This document shows, one piece after another, positions 16,887-24,802 of a stretch of DNA of 64,000 bases. The position numbers and the translations under genes are program-made. The first letter of the stretch is position 1, and each line of letters opens with the position of its first letter. Under the pieces are notes generated by a model. It was given only the letters and a program-made list of their open reading frames with translations, was not told the DNA's origin and did no database searches. This stretch comes from Micromonospora aurantiaca ATCC 27029 (GTDB lineage Bacteria; Actinomycetota; Actinomycetes; Mycobacteriales; Micromonosporaceae): assembly GCF_000145235.1 (NCBI RefSeq), contig NC_014391.1, positions 4,968,001-5,032,000 on the forward strand. Reading direction: 5' to 3'.

Positions 16887-17771
16887 TCAGCCGCCGACGC
16901 GCCGCAGCAGCCCCTCCTGGACGGCGCTGGCGATGTGCCGGCCGTCGGTGGTGAACATCCGGCCCGTGGCCAGGCCGCGGGCGCCCGATGCGGACGGGCT
17001 CCAGCAGTCGTACAGGAACCACTCGTCGGCGCGGAACGACCTGTGGAACCACAGCGCGTGGTCGAGGCTCGCGCCGACCACACCGCCCGGGCCCCACACC
17101 TCGCCGTGCACCGACAGCACCGAGTCCAGCAGGGTCAGGTCGGAGGCGTACGTGAGGGCGCACGCGTGCAGCAGCGGATCGTCCGGCAGCTTGCCGTCCA
17201 GGCGCATCCACACCCGCTGGTGCGGTTCGGCCGGGCGGTCGCCGGGGCGGACCCAGCCGGGCTCGCCGACGTAGCGCACGTCGATCGGGCGCGGGATCAT
17301 CCCCCAGATGCCGAGGCGCTCCGGGTAGCGGGAGAGCCGGTCGGTCATGGTCGGCACGTCGTCCGGGCCGGGTACGTCCGGCGGGAGCGGGGCGTGGTGG
17401 TCCAGCCCTTCCTCCTGGCGCTGGAACGACGCCGACATGAAGAAGATCGGCTTGTCGTGCTGCAACGCCACCGAGCGACGCACCGAGAAGGAGCGGCCGT
17501 CACGGACGTTCTCCACCTGGTACTCGATCGGCTCGGCCGGGTCGCCGGGGCGCACGAAGTAGCCGTGCAGGGAGTGCACGGCCCGCTCCGCGTCGACGGT
17601 GCGGCCGGCTGCGACCAGGGCCTGGCCGGCGACCTGCCCGCCGTAGACCCGCTGCGGACCCACCTGCGGGCTCATCCCCCGGAAGGTCATCTCCCCGGTA
17701 CGGGCGAGGTCGAGCACCTCCAGCAGCTGGTCGACCGCCGCCTGCCCGGTCGCCACTGCGCCACCACTCAC
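16887..17771 (-). CDS. tesB: Acyl-CoA thioesterase II
   Basis: A 294-residue double-hotdog thioesterase that hydrolyses medium- and long-chain acyl-CoA. The amino-terminal hotdog contains QVGPQRVYGGQVAGQALVAA. The carboxy-terminal hotdog contains GASLDHALWFHRSFRADEWFLY with the catalytic Asp of TesB. The length is normal. It starts at GTG 17771, overlapping the pyruvate kinase stop by 4 nt (GTGA), so the two are translationally coupled. This coupling is more likely genome economy than a shared pathway. Confidence 0.93.
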   Translation of the reverse strand: MSGGAVATGQAAVDQLLEVLDLARTGEMTFRGMSPQVGPQRVYGGQVAGQALVAAGRTVDAERAVHSLHGYFVRPGDPAEPIEYQVENVRDGRSFSVRRSVALQHDKPIFFMSASFQRQEEGLDHHAPLPPDVPGPDDVPTMTDRLSRYPERLGIWGMIPRPIDVRYVGEPGWVRPGDRPAEPHQRVWMRLDGKLPDDPLLHACALTYASDLTLLDSVLSVHGEVWGPGGVVGASLDHALWFHRSFRADEWFLYDCWSPSASGARGLATGRMFTTDGRHIASAVQEGLLRRVGG

Positions 17772-19216
17772 TGGAGGGCTCGCGCCGAAGCGGCGTCGAC
17801 CAGCGAACCGAGCTGGTGCACGCGCAGCGTGTTGGTGGAGCCGGGGGTGCCGGGCGGGCTGCCCGCCACGATCACCACGTAGTCGCCCGGGTTGGCCCGG
17901 TTGAGGCCGAGCAGCGCCTGGTCGACCTGGCGGAACATGTCGTCGGTGTGCTCGACGAACGGCATCAGGAACGTCTCCACGCCCCAGGAGAGCGCGAGCT
18001 GGTTGCGCACCTCCGGCACCGGCGTGAACGCCAGCAGCGGCAGGTCGCAGTGCAGCCGGGCCAGCCGCTTGACGGTGTCACCGGTCTGCGAGAACGCGAC
18101 CATGGCCTTGGCGCCGATGGCCCGGGCGATCGACGAGGCGGCGACCGTGAGCGCGCCGCCGTGCGTACGCGGGTCGTGCTGCAACCGGGGGACGGCGATC
18201 GAGCCGGCCTCGGTGGTGGTGATGATCTTCGCCATGGTGCTGACGGTGAGCACCGGGTACTTGCCGACACTCGTCTCGCCGGAGAGCATCACCGCGTCCG
18301 CGCCGTCGAGCACCGCGTTGGCCACGTCGGAGGCCTCGGCGCGGGTCGGGCGGGAGTTCTCGATCATCGAGTCGAGCATCTGGGTGGCCACGATGACCGG
18401 CTTGGCGTTCTCCCGGCACAGCTGCACGGCACGCTTCTGCACCAGCGGCACCTGGTCCAGCGGCAGTTCGACGCCGAGGTCGCCGCGGGCGACCATGACC
18501 CCGTCGAAGGAGAGCACGATCGCCTCCAGGTGATCGACCGCCTCCGGCTTCTCGACCTTGGCCAGGACCGGGCGGCGCACGCCCTCCTCGTCCATGATCG
18601 AGTGGACGAGCTTGATGTCCTCCGGCGAGCGGACGAAGGAGAGCGCGACCAGGTCGACGCCGAGGCCGAGGGCGAAGCGCAGGTCCTCGGCGTCCTTGTC
18701 GGACAGGGCCGGGACGCTCACCGCGACGTTCGGCAGCGAGACACCCTTGTTGTTGGAGACCGGGCCGCCCTCGGTGACCAGGCACCGGATGTCGTTGCCG
18801 GTGACGTCGCTGACCTCGACCGCGACCCGGCCGTCGTCGATCAGCAGCCGGTCGCCCGGCTTCACCTCCTGCGGCAGCTTGCGGTAGGTGCAGGAGACCC
18901 GCTCCTTGGTGCCCACCACCTCGTCGCCGGTGATCACGACGGAGTCGCCGGTGCGCCACTCGTGCGGGCCGTCGGCGAACCGGCCCAGCCGGATCTTGGG
19001 CCCCTGGAGGTCGGCGAGCACCGCGACCGGGCGCCCGGACGCCTCGGCGGCCTCCCGGACCAACCGGTAGACCGATTCGTGGTCGGCGTGACTGCCGTGG
19101 CTGAAGTTGAGCCTCGCCACGTTCATGCCGGCTTCTACGAGCCCGCGGATACGCTCCGGGGAGGCGGTTGCGGGGCCGAGAGTGCAGACGATCTTCGCGC
19201 GGCGTGTCACGCCCAT
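17768..19216 (-). CDS. pyk: Pyruvate kinase
   Basis: A 482-residue glycolytic enzyme converting phosphoenolpyruvate and ADP to pyruvate and ATP. Start set at ATG 19216 (MGVTRRAKIVCTLGPAT) behind GGAGGAGAG. The open frame continues upstream without homology. Landmarks are GMNVARLNFSHG, the B-domain, the active-site Lys in RPVLAKVEKPEAVDHL, MVARGDLGVELP, and the PTRAEASDVANAVLDGADAVMLSGET stretch, given here as one region around residues 310-335. The carboxy-terminal regulatory domain is complete. Confidence 0.96.
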   Translation of the reverse strand: MGVTRRAKIVCTLGPATASPERIRGLVEAGMNVARLNFSHGSHADHESVYRLVREAAEASGRPVAVLADLQGPKIRLGRFADGPHEWRTGDSVVITGDEVVGTKERVSCTYRKLPQEVKPGDRLLIDDGRVAVEVSDVTGNDIRCLVTEGGPVSNNKGVSLPNVAVSVPALSDKDAEDLRFALGLGVDLVALSFVRSPEDIKLVHSIMDEEGVRRPVLAKVEKPEAVDHLEAIVLSFDGVMVARGDLGVELPLDQVPLVQKRAVQLCRENAKPVIVATQMLDSMIENSRPTRAEASDVANAVLDGADAVMLSGETSVGKYPVLTVSTMAKIITTTEAGSIAVPRLQHDPRTHGGALTVAASSIARAIGAKAMVAFSQTGDTVKRLARLHCDLPLLAFTPVPEVRNQLALSWGVETFLMPFVEHTDDMFRQVDQALLGLNRANPGDYVVIVAGSPPGTPGSTNTLRVHQLGSLVDAASARALQ

Positions 19217-19495
19217 CAGGCTAGTCTCTCCTCCGGATCGGCCTCCCGGCCGACCCCTTGCGGACTGCGGAACATTTGTCCAACGACGCGCGTCAACCGC
19301 GTGGGCGGGCGGTAGGCGTACCGCACCGGAACGTCGTGTGGCGGGCATCGGCGACCGCGCGGTGAGAAATCGTACCGCTCCCCGTCACGGGCCGGCCGGG
19401 GGCACTGTGGGGCCGCCGCGCCCGGCCGTCCGGCCGTGGGCGGGCACTGGGTACGCGGCAGTGGGCGGTGCCGTCGGAGGGGCTCGCTCGGAGCC

Positions 19496-19861
19496 TCAGC
19501 TCTCCGTCTTGACCAGCGGGAACTCCAGTGAGCCGGCCGGGCAGAGGAAGGTGAGCACCTCGACCCGGTAGAGCCCGGCCTGCACCGCCGGGTCGGCCTC
19601 CATGACGCTGCGGACGTCGTCCACCGAGCCGGTCCGGGCCAGGCCGAAACCGATCGGCGGGTCGGGTTCCCGGGCCGGGCCGTCGACCGACCCGTCCACG
19701 AGCACGATGCCGCGCCGTTGCAGCGCCCGCATGTGCTGGAGGTGCTCGGCCTGCAACCGCTGCACTGTCTCGTCCGGCAGGGCCCGTCCCGAGGGCCCCG
19801 GGTAGAGCACGATGCACTCGTACGTGTCCAGCGCGAAGTCGAGCCGTGGCGTCGCGGCCAT
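19496..19861 (-). CDS. YCII-related domain protein
   Basis: A 121-residue protein starting at ATG 19861 behind a strong AGGAGG site 7 nt upstream. YciI-type small alpha+beta proteins fold like ferredoxins. Here the visible landmarks are a long helix (VQRLQAEHLQHMRALQRRG), GIVLVDG, and the late PAVQAGLYRVEVLTFLCPAG, where YciI proteins have DPF..AGLF. It is divergent from the aldo/keto reductase gene, with about 160 bp between starts. The enzymatic role is unknown for most of the family. Confidence 0.8.
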   Translation of the reverse strand: MAATPRLDFALDTYECIVLYPGPSGRALPDETVQRLQAEHLQHMRALQRRGIVLVDGSVDGPAREPDPPIGFGLARTGSVDDVRSVMEADPAVQAGLYRVEVLTFLCPAGSLEFPLVKTES

Positions 19862-20025
19862 GCGCACCTCCTGACCACCGTCCCGCCCAGCCTCCCACGG
19901 CGGCCCGGTGCGCCGGGGCCGCTCGCCGCAACTGCCGGTGCTTCGCCGCCACGATTCGGGGAATGTCCAGGGGTCGGGGCGCAGCACCGCCCCGCGAGGT
20001 ACGTACGAGCACAGGAGGACCGCGA

Positions 20026-20892
20026 ATGGCCACCAGCACCCAGCCCGCCAAGGCGTCGGGCAGCTACCGGATCGGTGGCGACCTGCCGGTCGACCGCCTC
20101 GGCTACGGGGCGATGCAGCTCACCGGCCCCGGCGTGTGGGGCGACCCGAAGGACCCGGCCGAGGCGGTGCGGGTGCTGCGCCGCGCGTACGAGTTGGGCG
20201 TCACGTTCATCGACACCGCCGACTCGTACGGGCCGTTCGTCAGCGAGCTGCTGATCCGCGAGGCGCTGCACCCGTACGCCGACGACCTGGTCATCGCGAC
20301 GAAGGCCGGGCTGACCCGCTCCGGCCCGGACGACTGGCGGCCGGTGGGCCGCCCGGAGTACCTGCGCCAGCAGTGCGAGCTGAGCCTGCGCCACCTGGGC
20401 CTGGACTGCATCCCGCTCTACCAGCTGCACCGCATCGACGCGAAGGTGCCACTGGCCGACCAGCTCGGCGAGCTGGCGCTGCTGCGCCAGGAGGGCAAGA
20501 TCCGGCACCTCGGGCTGTCCCAGGTCAGCGTCGAGGAGATCGAGGCGGCCCGGGCGATCGCGCCGATCGTGTCCGTGCAGAACCTCTACAACCTGGCCGA
20601 CCGCAGCGCGGAGACCGTGCTGGAGCACTGCGAGCGCCACGACCTGGCGTTCATCCCGTGGTTCCCGATCGCCACCGGCAACCTGGCCCGGCCCGGCGGC
20701 CCGCTCGACGCGATCTCGACCTCGCACGGCGCCACCCCGGCGCAGCTCGCGCTGGCCTGGCTGCTGCGCCGGTCGCCGGTGATGCTGCCGATCCCCGGTA
20801 CCTCGTCGGTGGCGCACCTGGAGGAGAACGTGGCGGCGGCCGAGGTGGAGCTGACCGACGACGAGTTCGAGGCGCTGGCCAAGGCAACCTGA
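20026..20892 (+). CDS. Aldo/keto reductase
   Basis: A 288-residue TIM-barrel NADPH-dependent oxidoreductase. The catalytic tetrad is visible: Asp and Tyr in FIDTADSYGP, Lys in VIATKAGL, and His in LYQLHRID. The NADP site IPGTSSVAHLEENV lies near the end. Start set at ATG 20026 behind AGGAGG; the open frame extends to 19846 but overlaps the divergent gene. The active-site loops resemble small actinobacterial reductases of unknown substrate. It may be read with the GMC oxidoreductase 91 nt downstream. Confidence 0.92.
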   Translation: MATSTQPAKASGSYRIGGDLPVDRLGYGAMQLTGPGVWGDPKDPAEAVRVLRRAYELGVTFIDTADSYGPFVSELLIREALHPYADDLVIATKAGLTRSGPDDWRPVGRPEYLRQQCELSLRHLGLDCIPLYQLHRIDAKVPLADQLGELALLRQEGKIRHLGLSQVSVEEIEAARAIAPIVSVQNLYNLADRSAETVLEHCERHDLAFIPWFPIATGNLARPGGPLDAISTSHGATPAQLALAWLLRRSPVMLPIPGTSSVAHLEENVAAAEVELTDDEFEALAKAT

Positions 20893-20983
20893 GCCGGCCG
20901 CCGTACCTCCGCCGACCCGCCCCTTTCGCGGACTGTGATCGAGCAACTACTGTCAGAGGGATTCTCGCGAGTGGGGGTCCGCT

Positions 20984-22576
20984 GTGGAGGAGTTCGACTA
21001 CGTCATCGTGGGGGCCGGCGCGGCGGGGTGCGTGCTGGCGAACCGCCTCACCGAGGATCCGGGGACGCGGGTGCTGCTGCTGGAGGCGGGCGGCTGGGAC
21101 CGCAGCCCGTACGTGCGGGTGCCGAAGGCGTTCTCCCGGCTGATGGACGACCAGCGCACCGCCTGGCACTACCCGGCCACCACCGGGCCGGGCCGCCAGG
21201 AGATCTGGCAGCGCGGACGGATGATCGGCGGCTCCACGTCGGTGAACGGCATGATCTGGAGCCGCGGCGCGGCCCGGGACTGGGACGCCCTCGAACCGCT
21301 GGGCTGGGGCTGGTCGGCGATGCGGCGGGTGTTCCCGCAGTTGGAGGACCACCCGCTCGGGCCCGCGCCGCATCGGGGCACCGGCGGTCCGGTGCGGCTG
21401 TCCGTCGCCACCGGCACCGACCCGCTCGCCGAGGAGATGGTGGCCACCGGCGCCGAACTGGGCTGGCGCCGCGCCGACGACCTGGACGCCCACGACGACG
21501 AGCGGATCGGCTACCCCACCGCCACGATCCGCGCCGGACGCCGGGTCAGCGCCGCGGACGCGTTCCTCCACCCGGTGCGGCGCCGGCCCAACCTGACCGT
21601 CGAGGTCGGCGCCGTCGTCCTGCGGGTGCTCGTCGAGGGCGGCCGCGCCACAGGTGTACGGGTGGCGCGCGGCGGCGGGGAGACCACGTACCGGGCGGCG
21701 GGTGAGGTGATCCTCGCCGCGGGCGCCCTGGCCACCCCGCACCTGTTGCAGGTCTCCGGCATCGGCCCGGCGGACACGCTGCGCGCGGCCGGAGTGCCGG
21801 TACTGCTCGACCGGCCCCGGGTCGGCGCAGGGCTGCGCGAGCACCGGTCGATCGTGCTCCAGTACCGCCTCGCCGAACCCGGCGGCCACAACATGACCAT
21901 CGGCAGCCCGCTCGGGCAGGCCCGGGCGACGCTGCGCTGGCTGCTCACCCGGGGCGGACCGCTCGCCCTGCCGGTGCTGGACGTGGCGGCCCACCTCAAG
22001 TCCCGGCCGGAGCTGGATCGCCCGGACGCGCACCTGCTGATGGCGCCGTTCTCGGCCGCCCCGCCGCGCCCCGGCAAGGCGCTGGAGCTGGAGCGGGAGC
22101 CGGGCCTGATGTGCCTGGGCACCGTCACCCGGCCGGACAGCGAGGGCAGCCTGACGATCACCGACGCGGACCCGCGTACGCCGCCGGCCATCGTGGCGAA
22201 CTACCTCACCACGGAGCACGACCGGCGGGTGGCGGTGGACCTGTTCCGCCGGATGCGGGAGTTCTTCGGCACCGGCCCGATCGCGAAGCGCATCCAGGCC
22301 GAGACGGTGCCCGGAACGGCGACCACTACCGACGCGGAGATCGTCGAGGCGGCTGTGGCACGCGGCTACTGCGGTTACCACGCGATCGGCACCTGCGCGA
22401 TGGGCACCGGCGACGAGCACGTGGTCGACCAGCGGTTGCGGGTACGCGGCGTGGACGGGCTGCGGGTGGTCGACGCGTCGGTGCTGCCGGTGATGGTGGC
22501 CGGCTGGACCAGCGCCCCGGTGACCGCGCTGGCCTGGCGGGCCGCCGACGTGATCAGGGGACGGGACGCGGACTGA
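20984..22576 (+). CDS. GMC family FAD-dependent oxidoreductase
   Basis: A 530-residue flavoprotein of the choline dehydrogenase/glucose oxidase type. The Rossmann start is DYVIVGAGAAGCVLANRL, then GGSTSVNGMIWSRG, the second GMC signature AGALATPHLLQVSGIGP, and the carboxy-terminal GYHAIGTCAMG with the catalytic His. The second active-site residue, normally His or Asn in a GNTNAP-like loop, is replaced here: the loop reads AGWTSAPV. The start is GTG 20984. It follows the aldo/keto reductase, so the pair may act on related alcohol or carbonyl compounds. Confidence 0.9.
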   Translation: MEEFDYVIVGAGAAGCVLANRLTEDPGTRVLLLEAGGWDRSPYVRVPKAFSRLMDDQRTAWHYPATTGPGRQEIWQRGRMIGGSTSVNGMIWSRGAARDWDALEPLGWGWSAMRRVFPQLEDHPLGPAPHRGTGGPVRLSVATGTDPLAEEMVATGAELGWRRADDLDAHDDERIGYPTATIRAGRRVSAADAFLHPVRRRPNLTVEVGAVVLRVLVEGGRATGVRVARGGGETTYRAAGEVILAAGALATPHLLQVSGIGPADTLRAAGVPVLLDRPRVGAGLREHRSIVLQYRLAEPGGHNMTIGSPLGQARATLRWLLTRGGPLALPVLDVAAHLKSRPELDRPDAHLLMAPFSAAPPRPGKALELEREPGLMCLGTVTRPDSEGSLTITDADPRTPPAIVANYLTTEHDRRVAVDLFRRMREFFGTGPIAKRIQAETVPGTATTTDAEIVEAAVARGYCGYHAIGTCAMGTGDEHVVDQRLRVRGVDGLRVVDASVLPVMVAGWTSAPVTALAWRAADVIRGRDAD

Positions 22577-22594
22577 CCGCCCGGACCCGGGCGG

Positions 22595-22632
22595 ACGTGC
22601 CCGGACCCGCGCGACGGCGGGTCCGGGCACGT
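22595..22632. terminator. Bidirectional terminator hairpin between GMC oxidoreductase and lipase
   Basis: A perfect 16-bp stem (22595-22610 and 22617-22632) with a 6-nt loop gcgacg. It is centred between two converging genes and ends 3 nt before the lipase stop. There is no T tract. Confidence 0.7.
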
Positions 22633-22635
22633 GGC

Positions 22636-23448
22636 TCAGACCGCGAAGCAGTTCGGCTGGACCGGGGCGCCGGCGAGCACCTGGCGCACCGCCGTGTACG
22701 TGGTGCCGTCCAGCACCAGCCCGAGGTGGCCGACGACCCGCAGCGGGCACCAGGCCTGCACCAGGATGTTCGTCGCGCCGTCGGCGAGCACGGCGTTGTC
22801 GACCGGCCGGACCAGCTCGTCCTGCCAGGTGCGCACGGTGGCCCAGCGGACCGGGCCGGGCGTGTCGTCCCCGGCGTTGAGGTCGGCGAGGAAGCTCGAC
22901 CCGATGGTCATCTGCTGGCAGGCGATCACCCCGGCGCAGCTGCCCAGCCCGAGGACGGCGACCAGGTTCGCGACGTAGGTCCCGTACTGCGGGCTGCCCA
23001 GGCTGACGTACTGGTCGACGGTGGCCGCGCCGCCGAGGTACTTGACGTACCAGCGGCTGACCAGCCCGCCCTCGGAGTGGCCGACCAGGTCGACGCGGGC
23101 CGCGCCGGTGGTGGCGCGCACTCGGTCCACGTAGGACGACAACGCCCGGGCGGACTCGCGGATGTCGCCGAGACCGAGGTTCGGCAACTGGAAGATCGAG
23201 ACCCGGTAGCCGTCGGCGCGCAGCCGGGCAGCGATCGGCTCGTACGCGATGGAGATTCCACTCAGGCCACCGACCACGATCACCGGGTCGGCGGCCGCGG
23301 CGGCGGCCCGTTGCGCGGCGGTGGCGGCGGCGGCCGTGTTCGACGGGGCGGCGGGTTCGGCGGTGGCGGCCTGGGCGGCGGCCGGGACGAGCAGGACGGT
23401 GGCGGCGGTGGTGGCGGCCAGGATCGTTCGGAGCAGCATGGGCTGCAC
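22636..23448 (-). CDS. Secreted triacylglycerol lipase (alpha/beta hydrolase)
   Basis: A 270-residue exported hydrolase. The signal peptide ends at about residue 28 (AAAQAA), followed by an Ala-rich spacer. The hydrolase core begins PVIVVGGLSGISIAYEPIA. The nucleophile elbow is GHSEGG, with the Ser near residue 125. Later landmarks are SLGSPQYGTYVANL and a His in RVVGHLGLVLD, the likely catalytic His. Four Cys in the mature part could form two disulfides. It resembles actinobacterial class 2 lipases that release fatty acids outside the cell. It converges on the GMC gene. Confidence 0.87.
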   Translation of the reverse strand: MQPMLLRTILAATTAATVLLVPAAAQAATAEPAAPSNTAAAATAAQRAAAAAADPVIVVGGLSGISIAYEPIAARLRADGYRVSIFQLPNLGLGDIRESARALSSYVDRVRATTGAARVDLVGHSEGGLVSRWYVKYLGGAATVDQYVSLGSPQYGTYVANLVAVLGLGSCAGVIACQQMTIGSSFLADLNAGDDTPGPVRWATVRTWQDELVRPVDNAVLADGATNILVQAWCPLRVVGHLGLVLDGTTYTAVRQVLAGAPVQPNCFAV

Positions 23449-23607
23449 CTCCGGGGGGAGGCACCCGGGCGGACCCGGGGGGGACGGGTGGGATCCGATC
23501 GATCGTGGTCACGATGATGCGTGTCCGATTTCACACACGTCAATGAAAAGTTACGCCCCGGTAACCCTTGTCGCGCCCTCAGCGCAAACCGGCATGCCGG
23601 ACCGGGC

Positions 23608-23871
23608 TCAGTTGCCCAGCGCCTGGACCTTCGCGATGGTCTCCTGCACGTGCTGCCGGGCCGGCTCCCCGCCCTGCGCGGCCTGCGCCAGCGCCTGCCG
23701 GTAGGAGTCGATGACCCCGATCAGCGGGCCCGCCGTGGCCCCCTCCAGCGCGCCCGCCACCAGCGCCCGCGCCTCGGCCGCGTCCTGCGCGGCAGCGGCG
23801 GTGCGCGCCTTGGCCTCGTCCAGCTTCTGTGCCGCCGCCGCCAGCCTGGCGATGATCTCCGCCGCGCTCAC
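23608..23871 (-). CDS. Small helical-hairpin protein (DUF6244-like)
   Basis: An 87-residue Ala-rich protein with no Cys or Trp. Residues 2-43 form a heptad-patterned helix, followed by a Gly-rich turn (GATAGPLIG) and a second helix from about residue 51 to 86. The size and helix-turn-helix shape recall WXG100 proteins, but the WXG motif itself is missing. The last gene of a three-gene cassette, it lies about 150 bp beyond the membrane-protein gene. I recall the family as DUF6244 of actinomycetes, not certainly. Function unknown; it could be a substrate or adaptor of the FtsK-like ATPase encoded upstream. Confidence 0.7.
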   Translation of the reverse strand: MSAAEIIARLAAAAQKLDEAKARTAAAAQDAAEARALVAGALEGATAGPLIGVIDSYRQALAQAAQGGEPARQHVQETIAKVQALGN

Positions 23872-23931
23872 ACGCCCTCCCCCAGCTCACCCGCCCCGGA
23901 AGCCTACCTCCCCACCCCGCCCTCCCACCTT

Positions 23932-24005
23932 CGCGATCTTGCAGTTTCCGCCCGTCCAAAAGCCACCAATGCCGCACCTCGGGGGCCGCAACTCCATGAT
24001 CGACG
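23932..24005. repeat. Degenerate inverted-repeat element
   Basis: It starts cgcgatcttgcagtttc and ends with gcaactccatgatcgacgg, giving imperfectly matching ends. It shares its start and general layout with the better-preserved element at 28967-29036. It lies between the membrane-protein and DUF6244-like genes and may act as a terminator or be a dispersed intergenic repeat. Confidence 0.4.
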
Positions 24006-24022
24006 GAGCGGTAGGGGCGAGG

Positions 24023-24802
24023 TCAGCGGAGGAGGCGGAACAGGAGGAGGTAGAGGCAGAAGAAGGACGGGGAGACCAGCGCGCAGATCACGAAACCCAG
24101 CGGCACGTACCGTCCGGCCGGGGGCGCGTCGCCCTCCACCGCCGGGCGGCCCCAGCGGGCGAGCACCACCTGACCGGCCACGAAGGACATCAACGGCACG
24201 CCCGCGCAGCTCAGCGCCGCCACCAGGTCCAGCCCGCTCACCGGCAGCGACGAACCCACTATCGCGATCAGCATCAGCAGCGAACCGGCGAGCGCGCAGC
24301 CCGCGTACACCACCACCGCCCGCGCCGGCGCGGACCAGGTGGGCAGCAGCACCGGCGTGCGGGCCAGCGCGTCGGCCTGCTGCCCGAACACGTCGGCCTC
24401 CTCGGCGAGCCGCCCCGCCGCCGCCAGCTCCCCCGCCGGATCGCCGGCCCGCGGCGCCGGAACACCACCCGATGGGTACGCCCCGACCTCCGGCCGCCCC
24501 GGCACGTCGGCTACGCCGCCGGTCACCCCGTCCCCCGGTCCGGGCGCGGGACCTGGTGCTCCCCCACCGGCCACCATCGCCGGTGCCGGCGCCTCCGCCG
24601 GGACCGACGTCATCGGCACGCCGATCGCCTGCCCGAGCCGGTCGAGGTGCTGGCCCTGGGCGGTGAGCCGCTGCCCGAGCGTGTCGACGGCGGACTGGAG
24701 GCCGCGGCGGCGCTCCGCCTCGGCGGCGATCTCCCGCTCCCCACCCCGCTGCCGGGTGGACAGCTCCCGCAGCAGCGCCGCGTACTCGTCGAACCCACTC
24801 AT
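24023..24802 (-). CDS. Coiled-coil membrane protein of the FtsK-like cassette
   Basis: A 259-residue protein of no recognised family. Residues 1-60 form a coiled coil rich in Arg, Glu and Gln (about REIAAEAERRRGLQSAV). Residues 65-135 form a Pro/Gly/Ala-rich flexible linker. The last 110 residues hold three or four membrane segments (around AVVVYAGCALAGSLLMLIAIV and CALVSPSFFCLYLLLF, each given in part). The ATG at 24802 overlaps the stop of the FtsK-like gene as ATGA, so the two products are made together and probably work together. A membrane anchor or channel subunit for the soluble ATPase is the simplest guess. Confidence 0.75.
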   Translation of the reverse strand: MSGFDEYAALLRELSTRQRGGEREIAAEAERRRGLQSAVDTLGQRLTAQGQHLDRLGQAIGVPMTSVPAEAPAPAMVAGGGAPGPAPGPGDGVTGGVADVPGRPEVGAYPSGGVPAPRAGDPAGELAAAGRLAEEADVFGQQADALARTPVLLPTWSAPARAVVVYAGCALAGSLLMLIAIVGSSLPVSGLDLVAALSCAGVPLMSFVAGQVVLARWGRPAVEGDAPPAGRYVPLGFVICALVSPSFFCLYLLLFRLLR

